Assembly: GCA_023954415.1 (NCBI GenBank)
Contig: JAMLIB010000008.1
Coordinates: 62,001 to 126,000, forward strand
Length of the DNA: 64,000 bases
Direction: 5' to 3'
From: Trueperaceae bacterium
GTDB taxonomy: Bacteria > Deinococcota > Deinococci > Deinococcales > Trueperaceae
The position numbers and the translations under genes were made by a program. Positions 8,392-19,455 of this stretch are shown piece by piece. How positions within the stretch are numbered: position 1 is the stretch's first letter; every line of letters begins with the position of its first letter. The notes below the pieces were generated by a model. The model saw nothing but the letters and a program-made list of their open reading frames with translations. It did not search any database and was not told the origin of the DNA.

Positions 8392-10899
8392 GTGAGAACC
8401 GATCCCCAGCATCCGCTACCCGCCGGAGCCCGGCATGCGCTTACCCAGCAACGCCCGTTCGCGAGAAGCCTCGCGGCCACCACCTCACCGCGGTCCTGGC
8501 GCCGCGCCGCGCTCGCCCTGCTGGCCGCCTTCGGCATGGCAGGCCCGGCCGCCGCGCAGACGCCGCCCGAGCCGGACACGCTCTTCGCCCAGCTGGAGCA
8601 GGCCGCCGCCGAGGTGCCCGCGGCCGGCTTCGACGTCGACGCCGCTCTAGCGGCGCTCGGCACGCCCGGCGAGGTGCCGCTCGAGACGATCTTCGCCTTC
8701 GTTCGGGACGACATCGGGTTCGTGCCGTACCGCGGCGCGCTCAAGGGCCCTACTGGCGTGCTCGTCGACCGCACGGGCAACGCCCTCGACCGGGCCCTGC
8801 TCCTCAAGGCCCTCCTGGCGGCGAACGGTACCCAGGCCATCGTGGCGCACGCGGTGCTCGACGCGCAGACAGCCGCAGCGGCCGTCGCCGCCCAGCGCCC
8901 GGGCAAGCTCGCCGCTGCCCAGGCGGAGCCGGCGGCCGACGGCGCCGAGCGCCTTGCCGATCTCTACGGCCTCGACGCCCGGGAAGTCGGCGCGCGCTTA
9001 GGCGAGCTCGCGGCCTCCAAGGCCGCCTTGGACCGCAGCATCGAGGAGCGCACCGCCTACCAGAGCGCAGCGCTGAGCGCGGCCCTCGCCGCGGCCGGGG
9101 CCCCGGCCCCGACGGCACGCATGGACGCGGCGGCGAACGCGGCCGATCATTGGTGGCTCCAGGTGCAACGGGACGGCGCGTGGGTCGACCTCGACCCAAC
9201 GTTGCCGGCGAGCACCGTCGGCGACGTGCTGGCGCCGGCGCAGCTGCGCTTCGACCTGACGGACCTGCGCCTGCTCGCGGCCGTGGACGGCTCGTGCCGC
9301 GACCTCTCGTGCGGCGACCGCTTGCACCGCGTGCGCGTCGCCGTGGTCGTCGAGACGTGGGACGGCGAGTCGCTCACCGAGACGGAGGTAGCCTCGACCG
9401 ACCTCCTGGCGGCCGAGGGGTTCGGGCGCACCGTGGCGTTCGCCGCCATCCCGAGCGACTTCCCGGAAGACCTGGACCTGTACACCACCGAGCGCCCGTC
9501 GGACGCCTACCGGCAAGCGCTCATGGAAGTGAAGACGTGGCAGCCGGCCCTGTTCGTTGACGACCAGACCGTCGGCACGACGACCGTGGGCGCGGACGGC
9601 ACCTTGAGCGAAGGGGGGCGTAGCGGCGGGGGCGCGGCGGGCAACGCCGGCATGCTCGGCGGGGGGATCGGCGGCATGTTCGGGGGCTTCGGCGGCGCGG
9701 CGGCAGGGGCCGAGGACGAGGGCGCGGGGGCGTTCACGGCCATGTGGCTGGAGTACACGGTCACGGCGGCAGGCGCTTTCGAGAGCGTCGAGCGCAGGGA
9801 AGTATTCGACCTCATCGGCCCCGCCGCGCGCGCCGCCGGCGTAACGGCCGTCGAGCTGACGGAGGCGCAGGAACTGGCGCGCGCCGTCGCCCTCTCGGGC
9901 CAGACGGAGATCGTCGTCACGGGTGCGGGCCTGCCCGGCGCGGCGATCGAGCTCGCGTCGGCCGCCAGGCTGCTCGACAAGCGCGCCGAGTGGACGGAGT
10001 TCTACTTCCAGGGCGGCACGCTGGGCCCGCGCGTCGTGGCCGACCGCCTCGCCGACGTGGCCGCCCTCGTCACGCCGCTCGAGCGCTTCCAGCAGTTCAG
10101 GACCGACCACCTGACGGGGAGCCCGACCGGTCCTCTGGTCGTCGCCTACCACCAGAGCCTCGAGCCCGACCTCAGCCGCAGCGCGGCGTTCGACATCGTG
10201 TCCGGCACCGTGACGGCCGGCCAAGGCGACGACGAGCCCGCGCTCGTCCAGGGCGTCAGGGACACGGTCACGGAGTCCGTCCTCCAGGAGCGGTACGCCG
10301 ACCTCGCCGTTCCGGCCGCGGGGCAGGCGGCCGTCGCGGTCGCCTACTCCGCCGACCTGGCCGCGGGGCGCCCGTGGACGGTCGTCAGGACGGTCGAGGA
10401 GCTCGACGCCACCGCGCCGGACCTGAGCCCCGACCTGCGCGCGCGGATCGCGGGCGACCTGGGCGCCGGCAGGCTGGTCGTCGTGCCGCCGGGCGGAGCA
10501 GACGCCGTCGGCTGGTGGCGCCTCGACCCCTCGACGGGGGCGGTGCTCGGCATCGGGGACCGCGGTTGGGGGCAGGCGTTCTCCGAGTACACGGAAGGCG
10601 TGAACATCGTCTTGCAGCTCCGCACGGTGCTCAACCAGTACGCCTCGATCGGGCGCTGCCTCGGCATCATGCTCTCCATGCCGCTGCAGGGCCAGACGCA
10701 GGGGGTCAACGATGAGTTCGCGGAGTGCGTGTTCACCACCGTCTGCTCGGGCGTCAACACCGCGCTCTCCTTCGGTCCGGACACGAACTGGACTAACATC
10801 ATCATCCTGAGCACGATCGACGCCCTCTGGGGCGGCGTGCCCGAGACGGGCTACGGCGGGCTCTGCGGCGGGCTGTTCAAGAAGTTGCAGGGGGGCTGA
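8392..10899 (+). CDS. exported transglutaminase-like superfamily protein
   Basis: 835 residues from GTG 8392, chosen because GGAGGTGA (8376-8383) sits 8 nt upstream; ATG 8374 is possible but lacks a ribosome binding site. A basic N-terminus and hydrophobic stretch end in PAAAQ, a signal peptide cut near residue 56. Residues about 100-290 resemble the transglutaminase core of exported proteins: IFAFVRDDIGFVPYRGALKGPTG, GNALDRALLLKALLAANG, then DHWWLQV and WVDLDPT, which align with the His and Asp strands. The Cys expected in the GNAxD segment is absent, so catalysis is doubtful. A Gly-rich linker (about 400-430) leads to a large unrecognised C-terminal region with four Cys in its last 65 residues. 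Function unknown. Confidence 0.65.
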   Translation: MRTDPQHPLPAGARHALTQQRPFARSLAATTSPRSWRRAALALLAAFGMAGPAAAQTPPEPDTLFAQLEQAAAEVPAAGFDVDAALAALGTPGEVPLETIFAFVRDDIGFVPYRGALKGPTGVLVDRTGNALDRALLLKALLAANGTQAIVAHAVLDAQTAAAAVAAQRPGKLAAAQAEPAADGAERLADLYGLDAREVGARLGELAASKAALDRSIEERTAYQSAALSAALAAAGAPAPTARMDAAANAADHWWLQVQRDGAWVDLDPTLPASTVGDVLAPAQLRFDLTDLRLLAAVDGSCRDLSCGDRLHRVRVAVVVETWDGESLTETEVASTDLLAAEGFGRTVAFAAIPSDFPEDLDLYTTERPSDAYRQALMEVKTWQPALFVDDQTVGTTTVGADGTLSEGGRSGGGAAGNAGMLGGGIGGMFGGFGGAAAGAEDEGAGAFTAMWLEYTVTAAGAFESVERREVFDLIGPAARAAGVTAVELTEAQELARAVALSGQTEIVVTGAGLPGAAIELASAARLLDKRAEWTEFYFQGGTLGPRVVADRLADVAALVTPLERFQQFRTDHLTGSPTGPLVVAYHQSLEPDLSRSAAFDIVSGTVTAGQGDDEPALVQGVRDTVTESVLQERYADLAVPAAGQAAVAVAYSADLAAGRPWTVVRTVEELDATAPDLSPDLRARIAGDLGAGRLVVVPPGGADAVGWWRLDPSTGAVLGIGDRGWGQAFSEYTEGVNIVLQLRTVLNQYASIGRCLGIMLSMPLQGQTQGVNDEFAECVFTTVCSGVNTALSFGPDTNWTNIIILSTIDALWGGVPETGYGGLCGGLFKKLQGG

Positions 10900-10908
10900 G
10901 CCTACCGC

Positions 10909-11559
10909 TCACACGAGCCCCCGCTCCACCGCCCACCTGACGAGCTCGGCGCGTGAGCGCGCGCCGAGCTTCTCGCTGGCGCGTTCGCGGTACGTCGCGA
11001 CGGTCTTCTCACTGAGGCCGAGGGTCCGGGCGATCTCGCGGTAGGTGGAGCCGGACGCGATGCCGCGCACGACGTCCGTCTCGCGCTCCGTGAGCTGCGC
11101 CGCGCGGCGCGGGTCGGGGTGGGCGAGCTCGCGGGTCAGGGCGGCGAGGAGCCTGGCGGGCACGTAGTACTCGCCGCGGTCGACTGCCAGGACGGCGTCG
11201 ACGAGCTCGGTCTCCAGCGACGTCTTCGGCACGTAACCCGAGCCGCCCGCCGCGAGGAAGCTCTGGACGTACTCGGCGTCCTCGTGCATCGAGAGGGCGA
11301 TGAAGCGCGTGGCCGGAGCGGCGGCCGTCAGCTCGGGGAGGGCGGCGATGCCGCTGCGACCAGGCAGCGAGAGGTCGAGGAGCACGACGTCGGGGCCTAG
11401 CGCGCCGACGAGCTGCAGCGCCTGTTCGGCCGTGGCGGCCTCACCGACGACGGCGAGCGTCGTGGCCGGCGACTCGTGCGCCTCGAGCAGCGCCCTGACA
11501 CCCGACCGGACCAGTGCGTGGTCGTCCACCAGCAGGAGTCGAACCGTGCGGTGCGTCAT
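10909..11559 (-). CDS. NarL/FixJ-family response regulator
   Basis: 216 residues. A receiver domain (7-125) has acidic VDD at 11-13, phosphoacceptor Asp62 in LLDLSLPG, and Lys in VPKTS. A C-terminal LuxR-type helix-turn-helix (about 155-215) carries LTERETDVVRGIASGSTYREIARTLGLSEKTVATY. It activates or represses promoters when phosphorylated by its partner kinase, encoded 8 nt upstream. The start at 11559 begins at the receiver domain; a longer in-frame extension to 11667 has no homology. TAGCGT and GGAGC lie just before the ATG. Targets are unknown, but stress proteins follow the kinase locus. Confidence 0.9.
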   Translation of the reverse strand: MTHRTVRLLLVDDHALVRSGVRALLEAHESPATTLAVVGEAATAEQALQLVGALGPDVVLLDLSLPGRSGIAALPELTAAAPATRFIALSMHEDAEYVQSFLAAGGSGYVPKTSLETELVDAVLAVDRGEYYVPARLLAALTRELAHPDPRRAAQLTERETDVVRGIASGSTYREIARTLGLSEKTVATYRERASEKLGARSRAELVRWAVERGLV

Positions 11560-11567
11560 GCTCCACG

Positions 11568-12266
11568 CTAGGGCGTACCGAGCCTGCCGTAAACGGACGT
11601 TCCTCCCCCCGGCGCGCTCTCGACGTCCAGGCTGCCGCCGAGCGCCACGAGGCGGGCGCGCATGCACGCCAGGCCGAGCCCCGCCTCAGGCGCGAGGGCC
11701 GCCACGTCGAACCCCACGCCGTCGTCCTCGACCACGATGGACCACCTGTCCGGCGTGCCGGACACGACCACGGACGCCGACGCGGCCCGCGCGTGCTGCA
11801 CGACGTTGGCGAGTGCCTCCTTGGCGACGCGGTAGAGGGCGACCTCGACCTCGCTCGCCTTGCCCGACCGCGTCCGGCGCGGGCCGAGCGCGCCCGCCGC
11901 CCCTTCCCGCGTCGGCGCGATCGTGACGAGCACGCCGACGGGCGGTCCGCCGCGCCCCTCGGCCTCACGGGCGAGCGTGCGGATGGCAGCCGCGAGGCCG
12001 AGCTCGTCCAAGGTGGGTGGGCGGCTGTCGAGCGCGATGCGCCTGACGGCCTCCAGGCTCCGCACCGCCGCCGTGCGCAGGCGCTGGCGTTCGGCCTTGG
12101 CGGCGGCGTCGTCCGCCCGGCCAAGCCGATCGAGCCGATCGAGCCCGAGGATGACGGCCTTCAGCGCCTGCCCGACGTCCTCGTGGAGCTCCGAGGCGAT
12201 GCGCGCCCGCTCCTGGTCCTGGGCGGCCAGGGTGGCCCTGAGGAGCGCGGCGTCGGCGGTGGACAC
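11568..12266 (-). CDS. sensor histidine kinase, HisKA_3 type, no sensory domain
   Basis: 232 residues. The dimerisation helix carries the phosphoacceptor His28 in SELHEDVGQALKAV. An HATPase_c domain follows, with N-box KEALANVVQHARA near 150 and G-box DDGVGFD and GLGLACMRARLVALGG near 178-205. There is no transmembrane segment, PAS or GAF domain, so it must be a cytosolic kinase that receives its signal through a partner or directly in the short N-terminus. GTG 12266 is the start. It sits 21 nt downstream of a universal stress protein gene and 8 nt upstream of its response regulator; the three may be one transcript. Confidence 0.88.
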   Translation of the reverse strand: MSTADAALLRATLAAQDQERARIASELHEDVGQALKAVILGLDRLDRLGRADDAAAKAERQRLRTAAVRSLEAVRRIALDSRPPTLDELGLAAAIRTLAREAEGRGGPPVGVLVTIAPTREGAAGALGPRRTRSGKASEVEVALYRVAKEALANVVQHARAASASVVVSGTPDRWSIVVEDDGVGFDVAALAPEAGLGLACMRARLVALGGSLDVESAPGGGTSVYGRLGTP

Positions 12267-12287
12267 GCGATCCGGCCCTTCAGCCCC

Positions 12288-12872
12288 TCACGTGATGACG
12301 TCGGTCGTCGCCCTCACCGGTGCGCGGTCGACGGCCCCGAGCCCCTCCCCGGCGCCTTCTGGCAGCGGCCTGACCATCATGACGGGGACGTGCACGCGCT
12401 TGAGGACGGCCCCCGCGACGCTCCCCATGAGGACGCGGCCGAGGCCGGAACGCCCATGGGTGGCCATCACGACCAGGTCGTAGCCCTCCTCCGCGATGAG
12501 CGAGACGATCTCGTCGGCCGGGTCGCCGAAGCGCACCTCCGGCGTCACCTCGAAGCCGGCGGCGACGAGCCGCCTGGCGTCGGCGAACACTTCCTCCTCG
12601 AGGTTGGCGACCGCACTATCGTAGACCTGGCTGTAGTAGACGGGCGGCTCGCCACCCGTCCAGCCGTCGCGGGCCGACCAGCCTTCCAGCGTCAGGGGCC
12701 GCGCGGCCACGGGGCTATACCCTTCCGGCACCGGAGCGACCTTGAGCAGCGTGAGCGCGTGCGTCTCCGGCCGCAGGACCCGGATGGCGTACGGGATCAC
12801 CTGACGAGCGAACTCGGAGCCGTCGAGCGGGACGAGCACCCGCACACGCTCACTCCTCACGGTTGAGCTCAT
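12288..12872 (-). CDS. universal stress protein (UspA family)
   Basis: 194 residues, one Usp domain. The N-terminal strand RVRVLVPLDGSEFA and the nucleotide-binding loop ATHGRSGLGRVLMGSVA (G-2x-G-9x-G-S/T) near residues 138-155 indicate an ATP-binding Usp. An insertion after residue 45 (PVPEGYSPVAARP...YYSQVYD) and a C-terminal tail of about 25 residues exceed the usual 140-150. Usp proteins accumulate under starvation, oxidative or osmotic stress. TGGAGG precedes ATG 12872. It lies 27 nt downstream of another usp gene on the same strand and upstream of the kinase/regulator pair. Confidence 0.9.
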   Translation of the reverse strand: MSSTVRSERVRVLVPLDGSEFARQVIPYAIRVLRPETHALTLLKVAPVPEGYSPVAARPLTLEGWSARDGWTGGEPPVYYSQVYDSAVANLEEEVFADARRLVAAGFEVTPEVRFGDPADEIVSLIAEEGYDLVVMATHGRSGLGRVLMGSVAGAVLKRVHVPVMMVRPLPEGAGEGLGAVDRAPVRATTDVIT

Positions 12873-12899
12873 GCATGACCTCCAGAGGCCTACCGAGCC

Positions 12900-13349
12900 T
12901 CACTCGCTAGCGTCTTGCGCCCTCACGACCAGGTACGGCTTGGTCGAACGGCGCAACGCGCCCTCCGCGACCGAGCCGAACATCCAGCGGTTGAAGCCCC
13001 TGCGGCCGTGCGTGCCCATGACGACGAGGTCGTGATCGGCCTCGGCATCGTGGACGGCCTCGACGGGGTCGTGGTGCTCGACGAGGACGGTGTTCGCCGT
13101 GACGCCGACCGCCGCGGCCTTCGCCTTGGCCCGCTCGAGGAGCTGTGCGCCCGCCTCGCGCAGGTCCTGGTACAGCTCGGCGGCGTAAGGCAGCGTCTCC
13201 GGCGTCGCGTAACCGGCGGTGAGCGGGTTCTCGAGAATATGGAGGAAAGTGACCTCCGCGCCGAGCTGCTTGGCGAGTTCCAGCCCTTGCGTGACGGCGA
13301 GGTCGGAACTCGCGCTACCGTCCGTCGGCATCAGGATCCTCTTGTACAT
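12900..13349 (-). CDS. universal stress protein (UspA family)
   Basis: 149 residues, a compact single-domain Usp: YKRILMPTDGSASSDLA at the start and MGTHGRRGFNRWMFGSVAEGALRRSTKPYLVV near residues 109-140, matching the ATP-binding loop. ATG 13349 is fixed by a strong AGGAGG just upstream; the open frame beyond it to 13706 is not coding. It is the first gene of a minus-strand set: usp-usp-kinase-regulator. Divergent from the tandem usp at 13531 across a 181-nt promoter region. Confidence 0.92.
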   Translation of the reverse strand: MYKRILMPTDGSASSDLAVTQGLELAKQLGAEVTFLHILENPLTAGYATPETLPYAAELYQDLREAGAQLLERAKAKAAAVGVTANTVLVEHHDPVEAVHDAEADHDLVVMGTHGRRGFNRWMFGSVAEGALRRSTKPYLVVRAQDASE

Positions 13350-13497
13350 GCCCAGCCTCCTAACGGGCCTTGGCCCAACCCCAGGGTAATCCCGACGGAT
13401 GTGAACCCGCGTGGTCATCAGACCCAGGCCCGCGTAGGAGTTCGGCGGACACGGGCGTGAGTGGAGCGCCCGAGGCGGGCACCGCCGGTCCCGACCG

Positions 13498-13503
13498 TAT
13501 GAT
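13498..13503 (+). promoter_or_regulatory. -10 box (TATGAT) upstream of tandem usp
   Basis: TATGAT lies 27 nt before ATG 13531, with GGAGGT (13521-13526) in the leader. No good -35 hexamer is visible. Confidence 0.4.
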
Positions 13504-13530
13504 GGGGCGATAAACGCGATGGAGGTACGC

Positions 13531-14364
13531 ATGCGGATCCTGCACCCGACGGATTTCTCCCAGCCGGCGCAGATGGCGCTCGCGTTGGCGCGCGACCTGC
13601 GCCGTCGCACCAACGGCACGCTGCACGTCGTACACGTGCAGCAGCGTTTCGAGACGGAGGGCGCCCGGCTGCGGCCGCAGCTGGACAGCCTCAACCTCGA
13701 GCTCAACCGGCGCGTCGAGGAGGGCCGGGGTCAGGAGGTCGAGCGCCTGCGCGGCATGCTGTCGCACCTCGCCAGCCCCGACGCGACGAGCGAGCTCGTC
13801 TGGGGCAACCCCGTAGTGGAGCTGCTCGCCATGCAGGACCGCTTCGACCTCGTGGTCATGGGGGCGCATGGCGCCAACCGCTTCGACAACGTCTTCCTCG
13901 GCGGGGTGGCCGGCCGCTTCGTGCGCCGCAGCTACCTCCCGGTCATCACGGTGCGCGAGGAGGCCGACGTCGGCAGGGTGCGGCGGGTGCTCGTCGCGAC
14001 CGACTTCGGCGCGGCTTCCTGGGCCGCCTGGCGGTTCGTACGCGACCTGACGGGCGAGGGCACTGAGCTCGTACTGGCGCATGTCGTCGACGACGAACGC
14101 GTCAGGGACGACGCCGCTCACATCCAGTCCGTCACCGACAAGCTGAGCGAGCTCTCCGGCGGCGAGGCTTCCCGGATCGTGGTGCGGGCCGGCAACCCCG
14201 TCACCGCCTTGCCGGAGCTCGCCGTTGAGGCCGGCGCGGACCTCATCGCCATCGGGATCAGGCAGCACCGCGCCGCCGCGGGCCTCCTGCTCGGCAGCCG
14301 CGCGGACGCCCTCATCCGGTCGAGCAAGGTCCCCGTGCTGAGCGTGCCCCTGGCGGACGAGTAG
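13531..14364 (+). CDS. tandem-domain universal stress protein
   Basis: 277 residues with two Usp domains. Domain 1 (1-148) starts MRILHPTDFSQPAQ and has LVVMGAHGANRFDNVFLGGVAGRF, an imperfect nucleotide loop. Domain 2 (about 153-277) starts RRVLVATDFGAASWAA and ends LIAIGIRQHRAAAGLLLGSRADALIRSSKVPVLSV, also without a canonical G-2x-G loop. This suggests neither half binds ATP tightly. ATG 13531 is preferred over ATG 13519 because GGAGGT overlaps the earlier codon and sits 4 nt before the later one. It converges on pgm, with a hairpin between. Confidence 0.9.
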   Translation: MRILHPTDFSQPAQMALALARDLRRRTNGTLHVVHVQQRFETEGARLRPQLDSLNLELNRRVEEGRGQEVERLRGMLSHLASPDATSELVWGNPVVELLAMQDRFDLVVMGAHGANRFDNVFLGGVAGRFVRRSYLPVITVREEADVGRVRRVLVATDFGAASWAAWRFVRDLTGEGTELVLAHVVDDERVRDDAAHIQSVTDKLSELSGGEASRIVVRAGNPVTALPELAVEAGADLIAIGIRQHRAAAGLLLGSRADALIRSSKVPVLSVPLADE

Positions 14365-14415
14365 GCGTTCGTCGGGGCCCCGCCCGGGCTGGACCCGGTT
14401 TGGGCCCGGACCCGG

Positions 14416-14446
14416 GCGCGGCGGCGGCTCGGAACCGCCGCCGCGC
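14416..14446. terminator. 12-bp perfect hairpin between convergent usp and pgm
   Basis: GCGCGGCGGCGG (14416-14427) pairs with 14435-14446 around a 7-nt loop. It lies 52 nt after the usp stop and 9 nt after the pgm stop, so it could terminate both, though there is no U-tract on either strand. Confidence 0.5.
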
Positions 14447-14454
14447 TCAGTGGC

Positions 14455-16200
14455 TCACACGCCGGCCAGCTCGAACTGTTCCTGGATGAGCGCCCTCGCC
14501 TCCGCCTGCAGTTTTGCCACCTGCTCCGGTCCGGCGAAGCTCTCGGCGTAGATCTTGTAGATGTCCTCGGTGCCGGACGGGCGCGCGGCGAACCAGCCGC
14601 TCTCCGTCACGACCTTGATGCCGCCGATGGGCTCGCCGCCCCACGGCGACCGGCTGAGGACCTGCACTATCCTCTCCCCCGCCAGCTCCTTCCGGCCCGC
14701 GCCGAGCACGGCCTCCGGGCTGAGGTTGCCGAGGACCCGCTTGCGCTCCTTGCCGGCCGGCACGTCGCTGCGGGCGTAGGTAGGCGCACCGTACTTGCGC
14801 GTGAGGCCGGCGTAGCGCTCGCCGGGGTCCTCCCCCGTCACCGCGCGGATCTCGGCCGCGAGCAGGCCAAGGATGAGTCCGTCCTTGTCCGTGGTCCACG
14901 GCGCTCCGTCCGTGCGGAGGAACGTCGCGCCCGCGCTCTCCTCGCCGCCGAAGGCGAGGTCGCCCCCGAGGAGCCCCGGCACGAACCATTTGAAGCCGAC
15001 GGGCACCTCGGCGACCTCGCGACCGAGCCCGGCGGCCACGCGGTCGATCAACGAGCTGGAGACGAGCGTCTTGCCTACCTTCGCGCCGGCCGGCCACCCG
15101 GGACGGTGCGTGAAGAGGTAGTCGATGGCGACCGCGAGGTAGTGGTTCGGGCTCACGAGCCCGCTACTCGGCGTGACGATGCCGTGCCGGTCGGCGTCCG
15201 GGTCGTTGCCGAAGGCCACGTCGAAGCGGTGCTGCAACTCGATCAGGTTGGCCATCGCGTACGGCGACGAGCAGTCCATACGGATCTTGCCGTCGTGATC
15301 TACGGGCATGAACGCGAACGTCGGGTCGACGACGTCGTTGACGACGGTGATGTCGAGCCCCCAGCGCTCGGCGATGGGTCCCCAGTACGCGAGGGACGCG
15401 CCGCCCAACGGGTCCACGCCCATGCGCACACCGGCCGCCGCGATGGCCCCGACGTCCACTACGGAACCGAGGTCGTCGACGTACGGGGTCATGAGGTCGC
15501 GCTCCTCGAAGGCGCCGGCCGCTCGGGCCCGGGCCAACGTCTGGCGCCGCACGCCGCGCAGGCCGGCCTCGAGGTAGGCGTTGGCGGCGCGTTGGATCTC
15601 GGAGGTGTCGTCCGTGCCGGCCGGACCGCCGTGGGGCGGGTTGTACTTGAACCCGCCGTCAGCGGGAGGGTTGTGCGAGGGCGTGATGACCACCCCGTCG
15701 GCCGCGAGCACTGCGCCGGGCGCCCTACCGTGCGCGCCTGGCCCCAGGTTGTGCGTGAGCACGGCGTGCGAGACGACCGGGGTCGGCACGGCGGCGAAGC
15801 CGCGCGCGACCACGACGTTCACCCCGTTGGCCGTCAGGACCTCGACGGCCGAGACGAGCGCCGGGGTCGAGAGGGCGTGGGTGTCGGCCCCGAGGAAGAG
15901 GGGCCCCGAGATGCCCTGCGACGCCCGCCTGTCGGCGATGGCTTGACAGACGGCGAGGATGTGGTCCTCGTTGAAGCCGGCGGCCCCGCTCGTGCCGCGG
16001 TGGCCGGACGTGCCGAACGCCACGCGCTCCTCCGCCCTGCCGGCGTCCGGCTTGACGGAGTAGTAGTCGGTGACGAGGCGCGGCACGTCGATGAGTAGCG
16101 CGCGTGGGGCCGGCTTACCGGCGAGCGGGCTCGCCCCGGGACCTGCCTGGGGCCCCTCTCGCGCTGGCTCTCCGGGGTTGGCGGACGGTTCGCTCACCAT
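14455..16200 (-). CDS. pgm: phosphoglucomutase (alpha-D-glucose-phosphate specific)
   Basis: 581 residues. Interconverts glucose-6-phosphate and glucose-1-phosphate, the precursor of UDP/ADP-glucose. Visible sites: FGTSGHRG near 68, phosphoserine loop [21 protein letters not shown] near 175-195, metal loop DPDADRHG near 340, sugar-binding [13 protein letters not shown] near 425, and phosphate-binding [12 protein letters not shown] near the C-terminus. About 30 extra Pro/Gly/Ala-rich residues precede the conserved part. ATG 16200 is preferred over GTG 16215 because GAGAGGTGAAGG lies directly upstream of it. The gene could feed the nucleotide-sugar pool used by the large glucan synthase encoded nearby. 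Confidence 0.92.
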   Translation of the reverse strand: MVSEPSANPGEPAREGPQAGPGASPLAGKPAPRALLIDVPRLVTDYYSVKPDAGRAEERVAFGTSGHRGTSGAAGFNEDHILAVCQAIADRRASQGISGPLFLGADTHALSTPALVSAVEVLTANGVNVVVARGFAAVPTPVVSHAVLTHNLGPGAHGRAPGAVLAADGVVITPSHNPPADGGFKYNPPHGGPAGTDDTSEIQRAANAYLEAGLRGVRRQTLARARAAGAFEERDLMTPYVDDLGSVVDVGAIAAAGVRMGVDPLGGASLAYWGPIAERWGLDITVVNDVVDPTFAFMPVDHDGKIRMDCSSPYAMANLIELQHRFDVAFGNDPDADRHGIVTPSSGLVSPNHYLAVAIDYLFTHRPGWPAGAKVGKTLVSSSLIDRVAAGLGREVAEVPVGFKWFVPGLLGGDLAFGGEESAGATFLRTDGAPWTTDKDGLILGLLAAEIRAVTGEDPGERYAGLTRKYGAPTYARSDVPAGKERKRVLGNLSPEAVLGAGRKELAGERIVQVLSRSPWGGEPIGGIKVVTESGWFAARPSGTEDIYKIYAESFAGPEQVAKLQAEARALIQEQFELAGV

Positions 16201-16532
16201 GCCTTCACCTCTCACGGTCCTTGACGGCGCTGCTTGGCACTTTCACCGCCCAAGGTTACCGCGCGACCGGTCCGGACCGCGCGCCGGAAGCGCCGCCGCC
16301 GGACGCGACCGCCGCCCCCGCGCCGGGGCGCCAACGCGCTCGCTAGTGGTAAGCTTGCCGCCGCTCATCGGGCGAACCGCCGCCCAGGCGAGCAGTGGCC
16401 CGGAAGCACGGCCAAGGGTGCGACCCCGACCGGCGGGGCCCGACTCGAGGGCGGTGGGAACGTGGACGCAAGTACCCGGCTGGGGACCTGCGCGCTTGAA
16501 GACTGCGCGCCGGTAAGTCTGTTGGAGGAAGA
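16201..16532. other. divergent pgm/hppA intergenic region
   Basis: 332 nt. A TAAGCT (16350-16355) may be a -10 box for hppA, giving a leader of about 170 nt. GCGCGC repeats about 8 nt apart near 16487-16507 could pair close to the hppA ribosome binding site. On the minus strand only the pgm Shine-Dalgarno is recognisable. No known riboswitch or RNA was recognised. Confidence 0.4.
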
Positions 16533-18644
<2,112 letters not shown>

Positions 18645-18655
18645 GGCAAGCGCGG

Positions 18656-18695
18656 GCGCTGCCAGCGCGCTAGCGCCGTTGGCGCAGTTTGCGCC
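18656..18695 (+). terminator. clustered hairpins after hppA
   Basis: Three short stems lie just past the stop: GCGCTG-C-CAGCGC (18656-18668), GCGCC-GTT-GGCGC (18673-18685) and GGCGCA-GTT-TGCGCC (18681-18695). The last two share an arm and are mutually exclusive. There is no clear U-run. Confidence 0.45.
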
Positions 18696-19169
18696 CGTTG
18701 GCGGAGCTCGTGCCTGCCGGCGCTGCCTGCGGCCAGCGCCCATCAGGCGCCGCCCGCGGGCGGCCCCAAACAACCAGCTTACGCAAAGGGCCACGCGTTT
18801 TCCATGACGTGTGGCCCTGTTCATGGGCCGGCGCCGGCAGTACCCTGGAAGTGGAAGGAGGTCTGGCACCATAGAGATCACGGACCACTTCTCGAAAGAG
18901 CGGCCCCTGCGCCACTAGAGGCTCGACCGAGTAACCCGGCTCCACCCGAAAGGCACCGCGGCAAGGCGCGAGACCAGGCAGTACGGGAGACGGGCACCGA
19001 CGGAGCGAAGAAAAGGCAGCCGGGGCCGTTCTCATGCCTGCTGCCCGCTAGGTACGAAAGTTCTTGCCACCATGGGCCCGCACCTGCTAGAACTGCCTCT
19101 AGCGAGGTCGCCTCCGCGTCGCAGTCGGGACCCGTAAGCGACTCGCGTCAGGCGACAAGGAAGGCGACA
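18696..19169. other. long non-coding region before ferredoxin gene
   Basis: 474 nt with no plausible gene. It contains a 10-bp hairpin with one G-U pair (18788-18797 with 18808-18817) and a purine-rich stretch near 18845-19025 that looks less like coding or random GC-rich DNA. I compared it by eye with tmRNA, RNase P RNA, SRP RNA and common riboswitch cores and found no match. It may hold an unrecognised small RNA or a long leader. Confidence 0.4.
19064..19093 (+). promoter_or_regulatory. candidate promoter of ferredoxin gene
   Basis: TTGCCA (19064-19069) and TAGAAC (19088-19093) are separated by 18 nt and lie about 80 nt upstream of the ferredoxin ATG. Confidence 0.35.
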
Positions 19170-19406
19170 ATGGCTTACGTCATCACCGAACCCTGCATCG
19201 GCGTCAAGGACGCCTCGTGCGTGGACGTCTGCCCTGTGGAGTGCATCTACGAGGCCGACGACCAGTTCTACATCAACCCGGAAGAGTGCATAGACTGCGG
19301 TGCCTGCGTCCCGGCCTGCCCGGTGGACGCCATCTACCCCGAGATGGACGTGCCGGAGGACTGGGCCTCGTACATCGAGAAGAACACGCGTCTATCGGGC
19401 CTATGA
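19170..19406 (+). CDS. 7Fe ferredoxin ([3Fe-4S][4Fe-4S])
   Basis: 78 residues, a soluble low-potential electron carrier. The first cluster motif is C9-x7-C17-x3-C21-P, the seven-residue spacing of a 3Fe-4S site; C21-P-VEC then continues into the second site, whose CIDCGACVPACP near 40-51 has the 4Fe-4S spacing. The layout is that of the Thermus and mycobacterial FdxA type. ATG 19170 is supported by AAGGAAGG 4 nt before it; the frame is open further upstream without homology. Single gene, ending in a strong hairpin shared with the convergent glucan synthase gene. Confidence 0.95.
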   Translation: MAYVITEPCIGVKDASCVDVCPVECIYEADDQFYINPEECIDCGACVPACPVDAIYPEMDVPEDWASYIEKNTRLSGL

Positions 19407-19416
19407 GCCGCTCCGC

Positions 19417-19447
19417 GGGCGGGTTCCGGCGCGCCCGGAACGCGCCC
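19417..19447. terminator. hairpin between convergent ferredoxin and glucan synthase genes
   Basis: Arms 19417-19429 and 19435-19447 pair over 13 positions with one mismatch and a 5-nt loop (core GTTCCGG/CCGGAAC). It starts 10 nt after the ferredoxin stop and lies 8 nt past the other gene's stop, a likely bidirectional terminator. Confidence 0.55.
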
Positions 19448-19455
19448 GAACCGGC

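Noticed and set aside
11560-11667. N-terminal extension of the NarL-type regulator
   Set aside because: Lies in the end of the kinase gene and has no similarity to receiver domains.
18845-19025. tmRNA, RNase P RNA, SRP RNA or a known riboswitch
   Set aside because: None of the core sequence marks (tRNA-like acceptor end, P4 helix, SRP tetraloop, B12 or SAM cores) could be found by eye; kept only as an unexplained non-coding region.
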